Notes under the pieces: model-generated
The model's input: only the letters and a program-made list of their open reading frames with translations
Databases searched by the model: none
Told to the model about the DNA's origin: nothing
Shown here: positions 20,773 through 29,588 of the stretch, piece by piece
Position numbering within the stretch: position 1 is the first letter of the stretch
How the letters are laid out: each line of letters starts with the position of its first letter
Program-made: the position numbers and the translations under genes
Source of the DNA: Rhodococcoides corynebacterioides NBRC 14404
GTDB taxonomy: Bacteria; Actinomycetota; Actinomycetes; Mycobacteriales; Mycobacteriaceae
Reading direction: 5' to 3'
Length of the DNA: 64,000 bases
Assembly (NCBI RefSeq): GCF_001894765.1
Contig: NZ_BCWV01000005.1
Span: forward strand, 248,001 to 312,000

Positions 20773-22580
20773 AGCTCGGACTCCTCTCCTGCAGCAGCAA
20801 CGCTACAGATCAGGTGTCCGGGAAACCGGGTCAAGCTCCGGGCGTGTTTCTGCTCGGTGCGTGGGGCGGGGCGGGTGCGTTCGGTGAGTTTCGGCGTTGG
20901 TCTGCTGGCGGTGGGTGGGTCACCGAAGACGATGGTGTCGAGTCCGGGGTGGACGTCGTGGCCGGTGAACGCGGGGCCGAGGACGGTGCGTCCGTCGGGG
21001 ATGGTGATGGTGCGGATCAGCCGGGCCGGGTCGGTGGGGTCGGGGTACTGGTCGTCGACGAAGTCCCCGAACGTCTTCAGGAGGTGGTGGAACCGGCACT
21101 TCGCTCCCAACCCGCCGGCCGACGTCGTGCCGCCGCGGGTGGGGTCGTGGTGGTCGTATTCGGTGATGTGGTCGAGGTCGGCCTCCCACGCCGGCTTGTT
21201 GCAGCCGGGCCAGGTGCAGAACTGATCCCGCGCCCGCACGTACGCATCGAGTGCCGCGGAGGGGCGGTAGGGGTTCGACGGCTGGGTCGCCGGGAGTGGG
21301 GTGTCGGTGCCGTCGCCGAGCGGGCGGATGACCGTCCGGGGGTCGGCGGCGAGGTCGCGGACGTGGGCGCCGGAGATGATGCCGATGCCGGCGAGGAATC
21401 CGACGCCGTCGACGGTGTCGAGACCGAGGGGCTCGTCGCATCCGTGCGGGCCGTCCGAGGACTCGTCGACCGCCGGCGACTTGGTGGAGGTTGGGTCCGC
21501 GGCGGCGTCGGCCTGGTTTGCGGTGCCGGGCTGATCCACTGCAACCGGTCCTGCTGCGACCGGTTCTGCTGCAACTGGTTCCGTCGCATCGTGCCGGACC
21601 GCGGGGGTGGGTTCGGTGTTCGGTCGGGGCAGGTGCTGTGGCGACCTGCAGACCCGCTCGGACTCCGGGGCGGGGACGGGGCCGGTGAGGGTGGTGGTGT
21701 CGGTGACCAGGTGGATCACGATCCGCGGCGCCGTCGCCGCGAACCTGCCGACGTCGATGTTCTTGTAGCGGCAGTCGGTGATGGGGCGGTCGCAGTCGCA
21801 GCCGAATTCGGTCCGGGTGACCAACGCGTAGTGCGCATCGGAGGCCCGCGCGGCCTTGGAGCGGGTGTCCTTGGGGCACACCTGCGCCGCGAGGCGGTGG
21901 ACCGCGGCGGCGGCGAGGGCGGTGTCCTCGGCGGGCCGGGTGTCCGTCGTCGTGGCCATCCCGTCCCGCCCGGCCTCCACGGTGAACTCCCGATTCCGCT
22001 TCGCTGCCTCTCGGCGGGCGCGGACGGCGTCGGGGTCGCGGCGGTGCACCATCGTGTCGACCATGATCTCCATCCGCGCCGGCGACCACGACCCGGGCTT
22101 ACGCAGAGCACGAGCGATGTCGGCGTCGACGAGGGCGGCGTAGCACTGCCCCTCGATGAGTTCGGTGCGGGAGACGATGGTGCGGATGTGGTGCGGGGTG
22201 ACGATTCCGTCGCGTAGGCACTGCGCGACCAGGGGTAGCCGGTCGCGGAGGGCGACGGCGTCGGTGAGCAGGGTGCGGGCGGCGAACGGGGTGATCGACA
22301 TCGTCGTCGCGATGGTCGCGGCGCAGCGAGTGAACGCATCGAGCTCACGCCGGTCCTCGTCCTCGAACGGTTCCACCAGTTCGGCGTGCATGGCGGCGGC
22401 GAGTTGGTATTCGAACCACTTCAGGTAGGACACCCCGGCAGCCGCGTGCACCAGGGCGTCCAGAGCCCGGGCAGAGGGGAGGTCGGTGGTGGCGGGCAGA
22501 CCGAGGGCGGAGTGATCCAGCGCAGCCCACGGCGTCGCCGCCGTGCTCGCCGCACCTGCCCCCACCTGCACACTCGTCAT
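20724..22580 (-). CDS. DUF222/13E12-family HNH endonuclease, 3' end replaced by IS
   Basis: The protein belongs to the DUF222 plus HNH family, known in mycobacteria as the 13E12 repeat family and found in many copies in actinobacteria. The DUF222 part spans about 25-330. The HNH nuclease segment is near residue 480, reading CTWPGCNKPAWEADLDH then CRFHHLLKTFGDF. About 582 native codons remain from ATG 22580; the final 36 codons, from 20833 down to 20724, are IS sequence. The nuclease motif survives, so the product may still fold. A repetitive AVxAEPVAAGPV linker lies in the middle. A TATACT box is at 22612-22617. The usual neighbours of this block, DUF4333 and exonuclease genes, flank the insertion. 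Confidence 0.82.
   Translation of the reverse strand: MTSVQVGAGAASTAATPWAALDHSALGLPATTDLPSARALDALVHAAAGVSYLKWFEYQLAAAMHAELVEPFEDEDRRELDAFTRCAATIATTMSITPFAARTLLTDAVALRDRLPLVAQCLRDGIVTPHHIRTIVSRTELIEGQCYAALVDADIARALRKPGSWSPARMEIMVDTMVHRRDPDAVRARREAAKRNREFTVEAGRDGMATTTDTRPAEDTALAAAAVHRLAAQVCPKDTRSKAARASDAHYALVTRTEFGCDCDRPITDCRYKNIDVGRFAATAPRIVIHLVTDTTTLTGPVPAPESERVCRSPQHLPRPNTEPTPAVRHDATEPVAAEPVAAGPVAVDQPGTANQADAAADPTSTKSPAVDESSDGPHGCDEPLGLDTVDGVGFLAGIGIISGAHVRDLAADPRTVIRPLGDGTDTPLPATQPSNPYRPSAALDAYVRARDQFCTWPGCNKPAWEADLDHITEYDHHDPTRGGTTSAGGLGAKCRFHHLLKTFGDFVDDQYPDPTDPARLIRTITIPDGRTVLGPAFTGHDVHPGLDTIVFGDPPTASRPTPKLTERTRPAPRTEQKHARSLTRFPGHLICSVAAAGEESELCPLPIPRSSAAGRST
20815..20837 (-). repeat. 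Right terminal inverted repeat of the IS element
   Basis: This stretch is the perfect inverted copy of 19571-19593. It is followed directly by the interrupted DUF222 coding sequence. Confidence 0.9.
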
Positions 22581-22681
22581 GCCGCCGACCCCCCAGTCGC
22601 TCGTATGTTCGAGTATACCGGCACCCACCGACACAGTCGATGACACGCACGCACGAACCCGCGGGGCGAAGCCTGGCCGAC

Positions 22682-23644
22682 CTACCGACCGCGGGCCATC
22701 GCCTTCCGGAGCCGCTCCGCGGAGTTCTCGAGGCCCAGCTCGGCAGCGAGGGCGTCCAGACGCTCGGGGTCGACGGGTTCGGTGGGGAGGTCGTCGGACG
22801 TGGACCACAGGATCTCCGCGTCGGTCACCACCCGCACCACGGGGAGGGCCGCGTCGATGTAAACCCGCGCCGCCGCGAGTTTGGCGCGCATGCCGGCGGC
22901 GAGGTCCGTGTCGCCCGAGTCGGCGGCGGCCAGCAGTGCTTCGAGCGATCCCCACCGCGTGATGAGCGACGACGCCGTCTTCTCGCCGACACCCTTGACC
23001 CCCGGCAATCCGTCCGACGAGTCTCCGCGCAGCAGAGCGAGTTCCGCGTAGGCCGGCCCGGGACGATCGATCGGAACGCCGTACTTCTCGGCGACCTCGG
23101 CCGGTCCGAAGAGCTCCGCCTTGGCCAGTCCACGCCCGGCGTAGAGAACACGGACCGGAACGGGCTCGTCCGCCACCACCTGCAACAGATCGCGGTCACC
23201 GCTGACGACCACCACACGATCGTGACGCTCGGTGGCGGCGAGGGTGCCCAGGACGTCGTCGGCCTCGAGTCCCTCCGCGCCCGCGGTCGCGATGCCCGCC
23301 GCCGCCATGAACTCGAGGATGAGGTTCACCTGGGGCCCCAGCGCATCGGGCGCTTCCTCCGCGTCCGGCCCGGCGGCCGATTCCTCGAGCACCCGGTGGG
23401 CCTTGTACGACGGGACGAGGTCGACCCGGAACGTCGGCCGCCAGTCGAGGTCGAGGCACACCGCGAGTCGCGTGGGCTGCGTCCGGGTGATCAGGGAAGC
23501 GACCATGTCGACGAAACCCCGAACCGCGTTCACCGGGCGCCCGTCGGGTGCGGTGATGGACTCGGGGAGCGCGTGGAACGCACGGAACCACAGACTCGCG
23601 GCGTCGAGCAGCAGGACGGTGCCGGGAGCGGAATCGTCGGTCAT
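22682..23644 (-). CDS. 5'-3' exonuclease (FEN/PolI N-terminal type)
   Basis: This 320-aa stand-alone enzyme matches the 5'-nuclease domain of DNA polymerase I and M. tuberculosis Rv2090. It would remove RNA primers or flaps during replication and repair. Metal-binding aspartates are visible in [38 protein letters not shown] and [10 protein letters not shown]. The helix-3-turn-helix DNA clamp is [16 protein letters not shown]. It is divergent from the peptidase gene with 68 bp between the start codons. Confidence 0.93.
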   Translation of the reverse strand: MTDDSAPGTVLLLDAASLWFRAFHALPESITAPDGRPVNAVRGFVDMVASLITRTQPTRLAVCLDLDWRPTFRVDLVPSYKAHRVLEESAAGPDAEEAPDALGPQVNLILEFMAAAGIATAGAEGLEADDVLGTLAATERHDRVVVVSGDRDLLQVVADEPVPVRVLYAGRGLAKAELFGPAEVAEKYGVPIDRPGPAYAELALLRGDSSDGLPGVKGVGEKTASSLITRWGSLEALLAAADSGDTDLAAGMRAKLAAARVYIDAALPVVRVVTDAEILWSTSDDLPTEPVDPERLDALAAELGLENSAERLRKAMARGR

Positions 23645-23700
23645 GGTGGCTCATCCTGCCGCATCGGGCCGTCCGCGCATCGGCGGACGGCCCGCCTCGA

Positions 23701-23706
23701 TAGCCT
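23701..23706 (+). promoter_or_regulatory. -10 box of a likely leaderless peptidase promoter
   Basis: TAGCCT ends 6 nt before the ATG at 23713, and no ribosome site is present. Confidence 0.6.
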
Positions 23707-23712
23707 GGCGAC

Positions 23713-24831
23713 ATGACGCGTTTTCCTGCCGAGGTGTACCGAGATCGACTGAGCCGAGCGGCGGAGCTGATGCGCACCGCCGGCGTGGGTGCGCTGCTGG
23801 TGACACCGGGTCCGGATCTCGCCTATCTCCTGGGGTCCCGCGCCGAGTCGTTCGAACGGCTCACCTGCCTGGTGGTCCTCGCGGACGGGGATCCGTTCGT
23901 CGTGGTCCCGCGGATCGAATTGGCCGCCCTGCAGGACTCGGCGGCCGCGGACCTCGGGCTCGAGCTTCGTGACTGGGTGGACGGGCAGAACCCGCACCGC
24001 ATGGTGACCGACGCGGTGCCGCCGCAGGCTCGGGTCGCCGTGGCCGACGCGATGCCCGCCCTGCACCTGGTCCCGATTGCCGACGCGCTCGGGTCCGTGC
24101 CCGCTCTCGCGACGCCGGTGCTCCGCGAACTGCGCATGGTCAAGGACGCAGCGGAGATCGACGCGCTGCGCCAGGCGGGGTCCGCGATCGACCGGGTCCA
24201 CGCCCGCATGGCAGAGCTCCTGGTGGTCGGGCGCACGGAAGCCGAGGTGGCGCAGGCGATCTCGGCCGCCATCGTCGAGGAGGGGCACACCGAGGCGGCG
24301 TTCGTCATCGTCGGTTCCGGACCGCACGGAGCGGACCCGCACCACGAGGTGTCCGACCGCGTCGTCGAGACGGGCGACGTCGTCGTCATCGACATCGGCG
24401 GCCCCGTCGAGCCCGGCTACTACTCCGATTCCACCCGCACCTACGTCATGGGGGAGCCGTCCCCCGACGTCGCGGCCAGGGTCGCCGTCCTCGAGCGGGC
24501 CCAGCAGGCGGCAGTCGACGCGGTACGTCCGGGCGTGACGGCGGAGGCCGTCGACGCCGCGGCGCGCGACGTGCTGGCCGCCGAAGGACTCGCCGAGGTG
24601 TTCCTGCACCGCACCGGTCACGGCATCGGGCTGTCGGTGCACGAGGAGCCGTACATCGTGGGCGGCAACGACATTCCGCTCACCGAGGGAATGGCGTTCA
24701 GCATCGAACCGGGGATCTACTTCCGCGGCGACTGGGGTGCGCGCATCGAGGACATCGTGGTGGTGACCGCCGACGGATGCGAATCGGTCAACACCCGCCC
24801 GCACGGCCTGACCGTCCTCGCCGGCCGATGA
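23713..24831 (+). CDS. pepE: Xaa-Pro dipeptidase, M24 family (PepE/PepQ-like)
   Basis: This 372-aa metallopeptidase splits dipeptides or N-terminal residues before proline. It has a creatinase-like N-terminal domain (about 1-135) and the pita-bread catalytic domain. All five metal ligands are visible: Asp227 in VVIDIGGP, Asp239 in YYSDSTRT, His303 in HRTGHGIGL, Glu332 in SIEPGIYF and Glu346 in ARIEDIVVV. It occupies the place of M. tuberculosis Rv2089c. The stop overlaps the next ATG (ATGA), so the two genes are coupled. Confidence 0.95.
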   Translation: MTRFPAEVYRDRLSRAAELMRTAGVGALLVTPGPDLAYLLGSRAESFERLTCLVVLADGDPFVVVPRIELAALQDSAAADLGLELRDWVDGQNPHRMVTDAVPPQARVAVADAMPALHLVPIADALGSVPALATPVLRELRMVKDAAEIDALRQAGSAIDRVHARMAELLVVGRTEAEVAQAISAAIVEEGHTEAAFVIVGSGPHGADPHHEVSDRVVETGDVVVIDIGGPVEPGYYSDSTRTYVMGEPSPDVAARVAVLERAQQAAVDAVRPGVTAEAVDAAARDVLAAEGLAEVFLHRTGHGIGLSVHEEPYIVGGNDIPLTEGMAFSIEPGIYFRGDWGARIEDIVVVTADGCESVNTRPHGLTVLAGR

Positions 24832-25586
24832 CGCTCGACCACCTCGCGACGATCGGGCGCGAGGGCGATCGCCTGGCCGCCATGCCGGCAGACGCCCTGT
24901 CCGCGCCCGTCCCGACCGTGCCGGGGTGGACGCTCGAGCACGTCGTCCGGCACACGGGCAAGGTGCACCGATGGGTTGCGAGCGTCCTGCGGGCCGGCCC
25001 GGGTGCCGACGTCGCACGTATCGCGCGGGAGGACGTCGCGTCGTTGCCGAGAGGCCCGCAGGCGCTGGAGGCCTACCGTGACTCACTGCACGACGTGATC
25101 GAGGTGCTGGCCGAGACCGATCCGGAGCGGCCCACCGAGACGTTCGTCGGACTGCGGACCGCCGCGTTCTGGACGCGGCGGACGGCCCACGAGGTGAGCG
25201 TGCACCGGATCGACGCCGCCGACGCCGTGCATGCCGCCGGGGGTCCGGTGCCCGAACCGCTCGACGCGGAGTCCTCGGCGGACGGCATCGCCGAACTCAC
25301 CGAGCTGCAGTACCGATTCCGGCTCGCCGCGGACCGCCTCGACCCTGCGGTCGTGGGATCGACGGTCCACCTCCATGCCACCGATCGTGACGACGTCGAA
25401 TGGGTGATCACCCTCGGCGCGGACGGAGTCACGGCGCACCGGGGTCACGAGAAGTCCTCGGTAGCGTTGCGCGGCGACACGGCTGCGCTGTATCTCACGC
25501 TGTGGCGTCGCCGTCCGGTGGAGGCGCTCGACACGGTCGGCGATCCGGCTGTCGCCCGAGTCCTGCTCGAGGCGTCTCGCTTCTAG
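24828..25586 (+). CDS. Mycothiol-dependent maleylpyruvate isomerase-family protein
   Basis: The 252-aa protein belongs to the DinB-like MDMPI family, metal-dependent thiol-transferases that use mycothiol in actinobacteria. The N-terminal bundle contains VPTVPGWTLEHVVRHTGKVH, with the metal-binding histidine, and later AFWTRRTAHEVSVHRIDA, which supplies further histidines. A smaller C-terminal domain follows after about residue 150. Its substrate is unknown; most members are not true maleylpyruvate isomerases. It starts inside the peptidase stop codon and converges with the PPOX gene, overlapping it by 4 bp. Confidence 0.85.
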   Translation: MTLDHLATIGREGDRLAAMPADALSAPVPTVPGWTLEHVVRHTGKVHRWVASVLRAGPGADVARIAREDVASLPRGPQALEAYRDSLHDVIEVLAETDPERPTETFVGLRTAAFWTRRTAHEVSVHRIDAADAVHAAGGPVPEPLDAESSADGIAELTELQYRFRLAADRLDPAVVGSTVHLHATDRDDVEWVITLGADGVTAHRGHEKSSVALRGDTAALYLTLWRRRPVEALDTVGDPAVARVLLEASRF

Positions 25587-25996
25587 AGTCCGCGTAGAGA
25601 CGCCGACCCGAGAACGCGCGACACCGCGATCTCGACGACGACGCGCTGCGGGTTCTCCCGCGGCGGCTTGTAGCGGGCGGCGTACCGATTCTCGGCGTCG
25701 CGCACGCTCTCGGCGTCCCGCACCACCCGAGACGGGCCCTCGAGGGTCAGCCAGCGAGCGCCGTCCACCTGAGTGACCGCGGCGTACCCGCCCCGCTCGG
25801 CGTTGCGGACCTTCTGCGACCCCTCCCGGGTGATGACGCGGGCGACCCTCGACTCGGCGTCCCACGTGAATCCGACGGCGACGACGTGCGGCGTCCCGTC
25901 CGGGCGCAGGGTCGCGAGCGTCGCGAGGTGGCGTTCGGTGAGGAACGCGACGGCGTCGGCGTTCAGGGACGAGGCGTCGCTGGGCATGCCGATCAC
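25583..25996 (-). CDS. PPOX-class F420-dependent oxidoreductase (Rv2074-like)
   Basis: This 137-aa single split-barrel protein resembles M. tuberculosis Rv2074, described as an F420H2-dependent biliverdin reductase. The pattern is FLTERHLATLATLRPDGTPH, then REGSQKVRNAERGG and QVDGARWLTLEGP, with cofactor-binding residues spread across the barrel. The protein could start at residue 1 (ATG 25996) or at the ATG three codons later. The neighbours match as well: an SDR and cobL follow here, as in M. tuberculosis. The reaction is inferred from family membership. Confidence 0.85.
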   Translation of the reverse strand: MIGMPSDASSLNADAVAFLTERHLATLATLRPDGTPHVVAVGFTWDAESRVARVITREGSQKVRNAERGGYAAVTQVDGARWLTLEGPSRVVRDAESVRDAENRYAARYKPPRENPQRVVVEIAVSRVLGSASLRGL

Positions 25997-26043
25997 GGTA
26001 CCGGGGGGCGGCGTCGACCGGTCGGTGACGGACAGGGAGACAC

Positions 26044-26805
26044 ATGGAGGACACTGGGGCGGTGACAGATCCCGGAACCGTGGTGTTGTTCGGCGGCCGC
26101 AGCGACATCGGTGTCGAACTCGCCGCCCGAATCACACCGGGCCGACGGGTGGTGCTCGCAGCCCGGCGCAGTCACGACCTGGCGGCATCCGTCGCCCGCA
26201 TGGAGTCCGCCGGCGCCGCGGCGGTGGGCACGATCGAGTTCGACGCCGACGACCTCGCGTCCCACGCCGACGTCCTCGCCCGCGTCGAGTCCGAGCACGG
26301 GTCGATCGGCACCGTGGTGATCGCCTTCGGCATCCTCGGCGACCAGGGGCGGGCCGAGACCGACGCCGCACACGCGGCCGCGATCGTGCACACCGACTAC
26401 ACCGCGCACGTTCACCTCCTGACGCTCGTCGCGGACCTGTTGCGCCGACGGGGATCCGGCGAGATCGTCGTCTTCTCGTCGGTGGCGGGGGTGCGGGTTC
26501 GTCGCGCCAACTACGTCTACGGCTCGGCCAAGGCGGGTCTCGACGGGTTCGCCTCGGGTCTGCAGGATGCGCTGCACGGCAGCGGAGTTCGGCTGGTGCT
26601 GGCGCGGCCGGGGTTCGTGATCGGGTCGATGACCGAGGGCATGTCGCCCGCGCCGATGTCGAGCACGCCGGAGCAGGTGGCCGACGCCGTCGCGACGGCC
26701 CTGCGCACCGGACGCGACACCGTGTGGATTCCCGGGCGCCTGCGTCCGGTCTTCGCGGTGATGCGGCTGCTGCCGCGGGCGGTGTGGCGGCGGATGCCGC
26801 GATGA
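26044..26805 (+). CDS. Short-chain dehydrogenase/reductase (Rv2073c-like)
   Basis: This 253-aa Rossmann oxidoreductase has a glycine-rich loop that reads FGGRSDIGVELA instead of the usual TGxxxGIG. It is followed by the catalytic serine region FSSVAGV and the YxxxK pair in VYGSAKAGL. The C-terminal segment RLRPVFAVMRLLPRAVWRRM is amphipathic and may touch the membrane. The substrate is unknown. The gene overlaps the cobL start by 4 bp (ATGA), the same adjacency as in M. tuberculosis; no direct role in B12 synthesis is proven by that. Confidence 0.85.
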   Translation: MEDTGAVTDPGTVVLFGGRSDIGVELAARITPGRRVVLAARRSHDLAASVARMESAGAAAVGTIEFDADDLASHADVLARVESEHGSIGTVVIAFGILGDQGRAETDAAHAAAIVHTDYTAHVHLLTLVADLLRRRGSGEIVVFSSVAGVRVRRANYVYGSAKAGLDGFASGLQDALHGSGVRLVLARPGFVIGSMTEGMSPAPMSSTPEQVADAVATALRTGRDTVWIPGRLRPVFAVMRLLPRAVWRRMPR

Positions 26806-28019
26806 CGGTGATCGACGTGGTCGGGATCGGTGCCGACGGCTGGGACGGCCTCGCGCCGGCCTCCCGCGATGCGGTCGCAGCAGCCGAGGTGCTGTTCGGC
26901 TCGCCGCGCCAGCTCGACTCGGTCCCTGTCGACGTGACTCCTCCTGCCGGACGGCGCGTGTCGTGGCCGACGCCCCTGCTTCCGTCGCTGCGGTCGACCC
27001 TGGAGGAGCACGCCGACCGGCGGCGGTGCGTCCTGGCGAGCGGTGACCCGATGTTCCACGGGATCGGCGCCACCCTGGCGCGACTTCTCGGCGCGGACGC
27101 CCTTCGGGTGTTCTCGCATCCCAGCTCGGTCTCGCTCGCGTGTGCACGGCTCGGATGGTCGCTCCCCGACGTCGAGGTCGTGTCCCTCGTCGCCCGCGAC
27201 CCCGCCATCGTGCTGCCCGCGCTGCACCCGTCTGCTCGGCTCGTGCTTCTCTCCGAGGACGACACCAGCCCGGTCTCCGTGGCGACCCTGTTGCGAGAGA
27301 ACGGCTTCGGCGACGCGCGGCTGACCGTGCTCGAATGCCTCGGAGGAAGTGCCGAGCGGGTTCGCAGCGCGACGGCGGAGGACTGGCAAGCCGACGACGT
27401 CGACCCGCTCAACCTGATCGCAGTGGACGTACCGGGCGACGGACCGCGCCGGACCCGCAACCCCGGTCTGCCCGACGACGCCTACTCCGGCGACGGTCAG
27501 CTCACCAAGCGCGAGGTCCGTGCCCTGACGCTCGCCGTCCTCGATCCGTCACCGGGCGAACGACTCTGGGACGTCGGCGGCGGATCGGGCAGCATCGCGA
27601 TCGAGTGGATGCGGACCCATCCGCGATGCCGCGCCGACACCTTCGAGCGGGTCGCCGGCCGTGCCCTGACCATCGCCGCCAACGCCCGCGCTCTGGGGGT
27701 CCCCGGCCTCACGATCCACGACGCGGCCCCGGCCGCCTTCACGAACGCGCCGACACCGGACGCGATCTTCGTCGGGGGCGGCGCGACGGCTCCCGGCATG
27801 CTCGAGGCCTGCTGGGCGGCCCTGCGACCCGGCGGACGCATCGTCGTCAACGCCGTCACCGCCGAGACCGAGGCCCTCGTCTTCCGCTGGTACACGGAGA
27901 AGGGTGGCACGTTGCGTCGCATCCAGATTCAGCGCGCCGAACCGGTGGGCGGCTTCACCGGATGGCGCCCGCAGATGCCGGTGACGCAGTGGTGCGCGGC
28001 GAAGGGACAGCGCCCATGA
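26802..28019 (+). CDS. cobL: Precorrin-6Y C5,15-methyltransferase (decarboxylating) CobL
   Basis: CobL methylates C5 and C15 of precorrin-6B and decarboxylates the C12 acetate. The 405-aa protein fuses a CbiE-type methyltransferase (about 1-200, VVGIGADGWDGL and ASGDPMFHGIGATL) with a CbiT-type domain (about 215-405, LWDVGGGSGSIAIEWM). The start is ATG 26802, inside the SDR stop. Its end overlaps cobM by 4 bp. The open frame upstream of 26802 is a shadow of the SDR. Confidence 0.95.
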   Translation: MTVIDVVGIGADGWDGLAPASRDAVAAAEVLFGSPRQLDSVPVDVTPPAGRRVSWPTPLLPSLRSTLEEHADRRRCVLASGDPMFHGIGATLARLLGADALRVFSHPSSVSLACARLGWSLPDVEVVSLVARDPAIVLPALHPSARLVLLSEDDTSPVSVATLLRENGFGDARLTVLECLGGSAERVRSATAEDWQADDVDPLNLIAVDVPGDGPRRTRNPGLPDDAYSGDGQLTKREVRALTLAVLDPSPGERLWDVGGGSGSIAIEWMRTHPRCRADTFERVAGRALTIAANARALGVPGLTIHDAAPAAFTNAPTPDAIFVGGGATAPGMLEACWAALRPGGRIVVNAVTAETEALVFRWYTEKGGTLRRIQIQRAEPVGGFTGWRPQMPVTQWCAAKGQRP

Positions 28020-28765
28020 CCGTGTACTTCGTGGGCGCCGGACCCGGCGCCGCCGACCTGATCACCGTCCGCGGCGCTCGGATCATCGCGTCGAGCCCGG
28101 TGTGCCTGTACGCGGGATCGCTCGTGCCGCGCGAGCTGTTGGCGACCTGCCCGGCCGAGGCGAAGGTGGTCGACTCCTCGCGCATGACCCTCGACGCCAT
28201 CGTCGCCGAGATGGTCGACGCGAGCGCCCGCGGCGAGGACGTCGCCCGCGTGCACTCGGGCGACCCGTCGCTCTACAGCGCCGTGGCCGAACAGGCCCGT
28301 CGGCTCGACGCGGCCGGTGTCGACTACGCGATCGTCCCGGGCGTCCCGTCGTTCGCCGCCGCATCGGCCGCCCTCAAACGGGAGCTGACGGTGCCGGAGG
28401 TGTCGCAGACCGTGGTGCTGACCCGCATCTCGACGCTGTCGACCGCCATGCCCGAGGGGGAGGATCTCGCGACGCTGGCCCGCAGCCGCGCGACGATGGT
28501 GATCCATCTCGGCGCCCGGCAGATCGACCCCATCGCCGTCGAGTTGGCCCAGCACTACGGTGCGGACTGCCCGGTGGCCGTCGTGGCGTTCGCCAGCCGG
28601 GACGACGAGACGATCGTGCGCGGCACCCTCGCCGACATCGCCGCCGCGACCGTGGCCGCGGGCATCGTCCGCACCGCCGTCATCGTGGTCGGCCGGGTCC
28701 TCGCGGCGGAGGGGTTCCCGGACAGCTTCCTGTACTCGAGCGCACGACGCGCACTCGATCACTAG
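28016..28765 (+). CDS. cobM: Precorrin-4 C11-methyltransferase CobM
   Basis: CobM adds the C11 methyl group to precorrin-4 using SAM. The 249-aa protein shows the uroporphyrinogen-methylase fold: VYFVGAGPGAADLITVRG at the start, the HSGDPSLYSA loop near residue 80 and VPGVPSFAAASAAL near 105. ATG 28016 overlaps the cobL stop, so the two are coupled. cobK starts 37 bp later, apparently from its own promoter. Confidence 0.95.
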   Translation: MTVYFVGAGPGAADLITVRGARIIASSPVCLYAGSLVPRELLATCPAEAKVVDSSRMTLDAIVAEMVDASARGEDVARVHSGDPSLYSAVAEQARRLDAAGVDYAIVPGVPSFAAASAALKRELTVPEVSQTVVLTRISTLSTAMPEGEDLATLARSRATMVIHLGARQIDPIAVELAQHYGADCPVAVVAFASRDDETIVRGTLADIAAATVAAGIVRTAVIVVGRVLAAEGFPDSFLYSSARRALDH

Positions 28766-28790
28766 CGGTCACCCTCGTCGGGCTCCTCGT

Positions 28791-28796
28791 TAAGGT
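28791..28796 (+). promoter_or_regulatory. -10 box of a likely leaderless cobK promoter
   Basis: TAAGGT ends 6 nt before the cobK ATG. The predicted start point is the A of ATG. Confidence 0.55.
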
Positions 28797-28802
28797 CGAG
28801 GC

Positions 28803-29588
28803 ATGCACGTTCTTCTGCTGGGTGGCACGTCCGAAGCCCGCCAACTCGCCGCCGCCCTGAACGGGCGTCGGGGCATCGAGGTGACGTCGTCCCTCGCCGG
28901 CCGCGTCGCCGACCCCGCCCTGCCGGTGGGTCGGGTCCGCAGCGGCGGCTTCGGTGGGGTCGACGGGCTGCGCGCCTGGCTGCGCGAGCACGAGGTGACG
29001 CACCTGGTGGACGCGACCCACCCGTACGCGGAGACCATGACGCGTCACGCGGTGCAGGCCGGCGCCGAGGAGTCCGTTCCGCTGATGGTGCTGCATCGGG
29101 CGCCGTGGACTCCGTTGCCCGAGGATCGATGGATCGACGCGCCGTCGATGGCCGACGCCGCCGCCGTGATCACGGACCACCCCGAGTGGCACCGGATCCT
29201 GCTCACGATCGGGCGGCAGGGCGTCCACCACTTCGCGCACCTGGACGACCGCGAGTTCACGGCGCGGTGCATCGATCCGCCCGAGGACCCGATGCCCCCG
29301 CGCACCACGGTGCTGGCCGAGCGCGGACCGTTCGACCTCGACTCCGAACGAGAGTTGTTCGCGCGCACCGACGCCGACGTCCTGGTGACCAAGAACAGCG
29401 GCGGCAAACTCACCTCCGCGAAGTTGCGTGTGGCGCGTGAGCGTGGTCTGCCCGTCGTGATGGTGCAGCGCCCGGCGCTTCCCGACGACACCCCGTTCGT
29501 CTCCACGGTCGCGGAGTGCGAACGGTGGGTGCTGACGACGCAGCCGGTCAGGTCCGTGCCGACTCCGTCGAGTACCGACGAGACGTGA
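28803..29588 (+). CDS. cobK: Precorrin-6A reductase CobK
   Basis: CobK reduces precorrin-6A to dihydro-precorrin-6A with NADPH. The 261-aa protein has the CobK hallmarks: an N-terminal VLLLGGTSEARQLA nucleotide loop, VDATHPYAETMTRHA near 75-90 and VTKNSGGKLTSAKL near the C-terminus. Its end overlaps the convergent cobIJ gene by 41 bp, a long antisense overlap for two genes of one pathway. Confidence 0.94.
   Translation: MHVLLLGGTSEARQLAAALNGRRGIEVTSSLAGRVADPALPVGRVRSGGFGGVDGLRAWLREHEVTHLVDATHPYAETMTRHAVQAGAEESVPLMVLHRAPWTPLPEDRWIDAPSMADAAAVITDHPEWHRILLTIGRQGVHHFAHLDDREFTARCIDPPEDPMPPRTTVLAERGPFDLDSERELFARTDADVLVTKNSGGKLTSAKLRVARERGLPVVMVQRPALPDDTPFVSTVAECERWVLTTQPVRSVPTPSSTDET

Larger units (their letters stand above)
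19575..20833 (-). mobile_element. IS3-family insertion sequence, 1259 bp
   Basis: The element carries an orfA/orfB pair on the minus strand and is bounded by perfect inverted repeats of at least 19 bp that start TGACCCGG. The bases just outside both ends are AGCT, which fits a 4-bp target duplication, although the palindrome also extends the repeat. The element lies in the 3' part of a DUF222/HNH gene. Its orfB appears to have a frameshift near the 5' end, so this copy may not move by itself. Confidence 0.88.
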
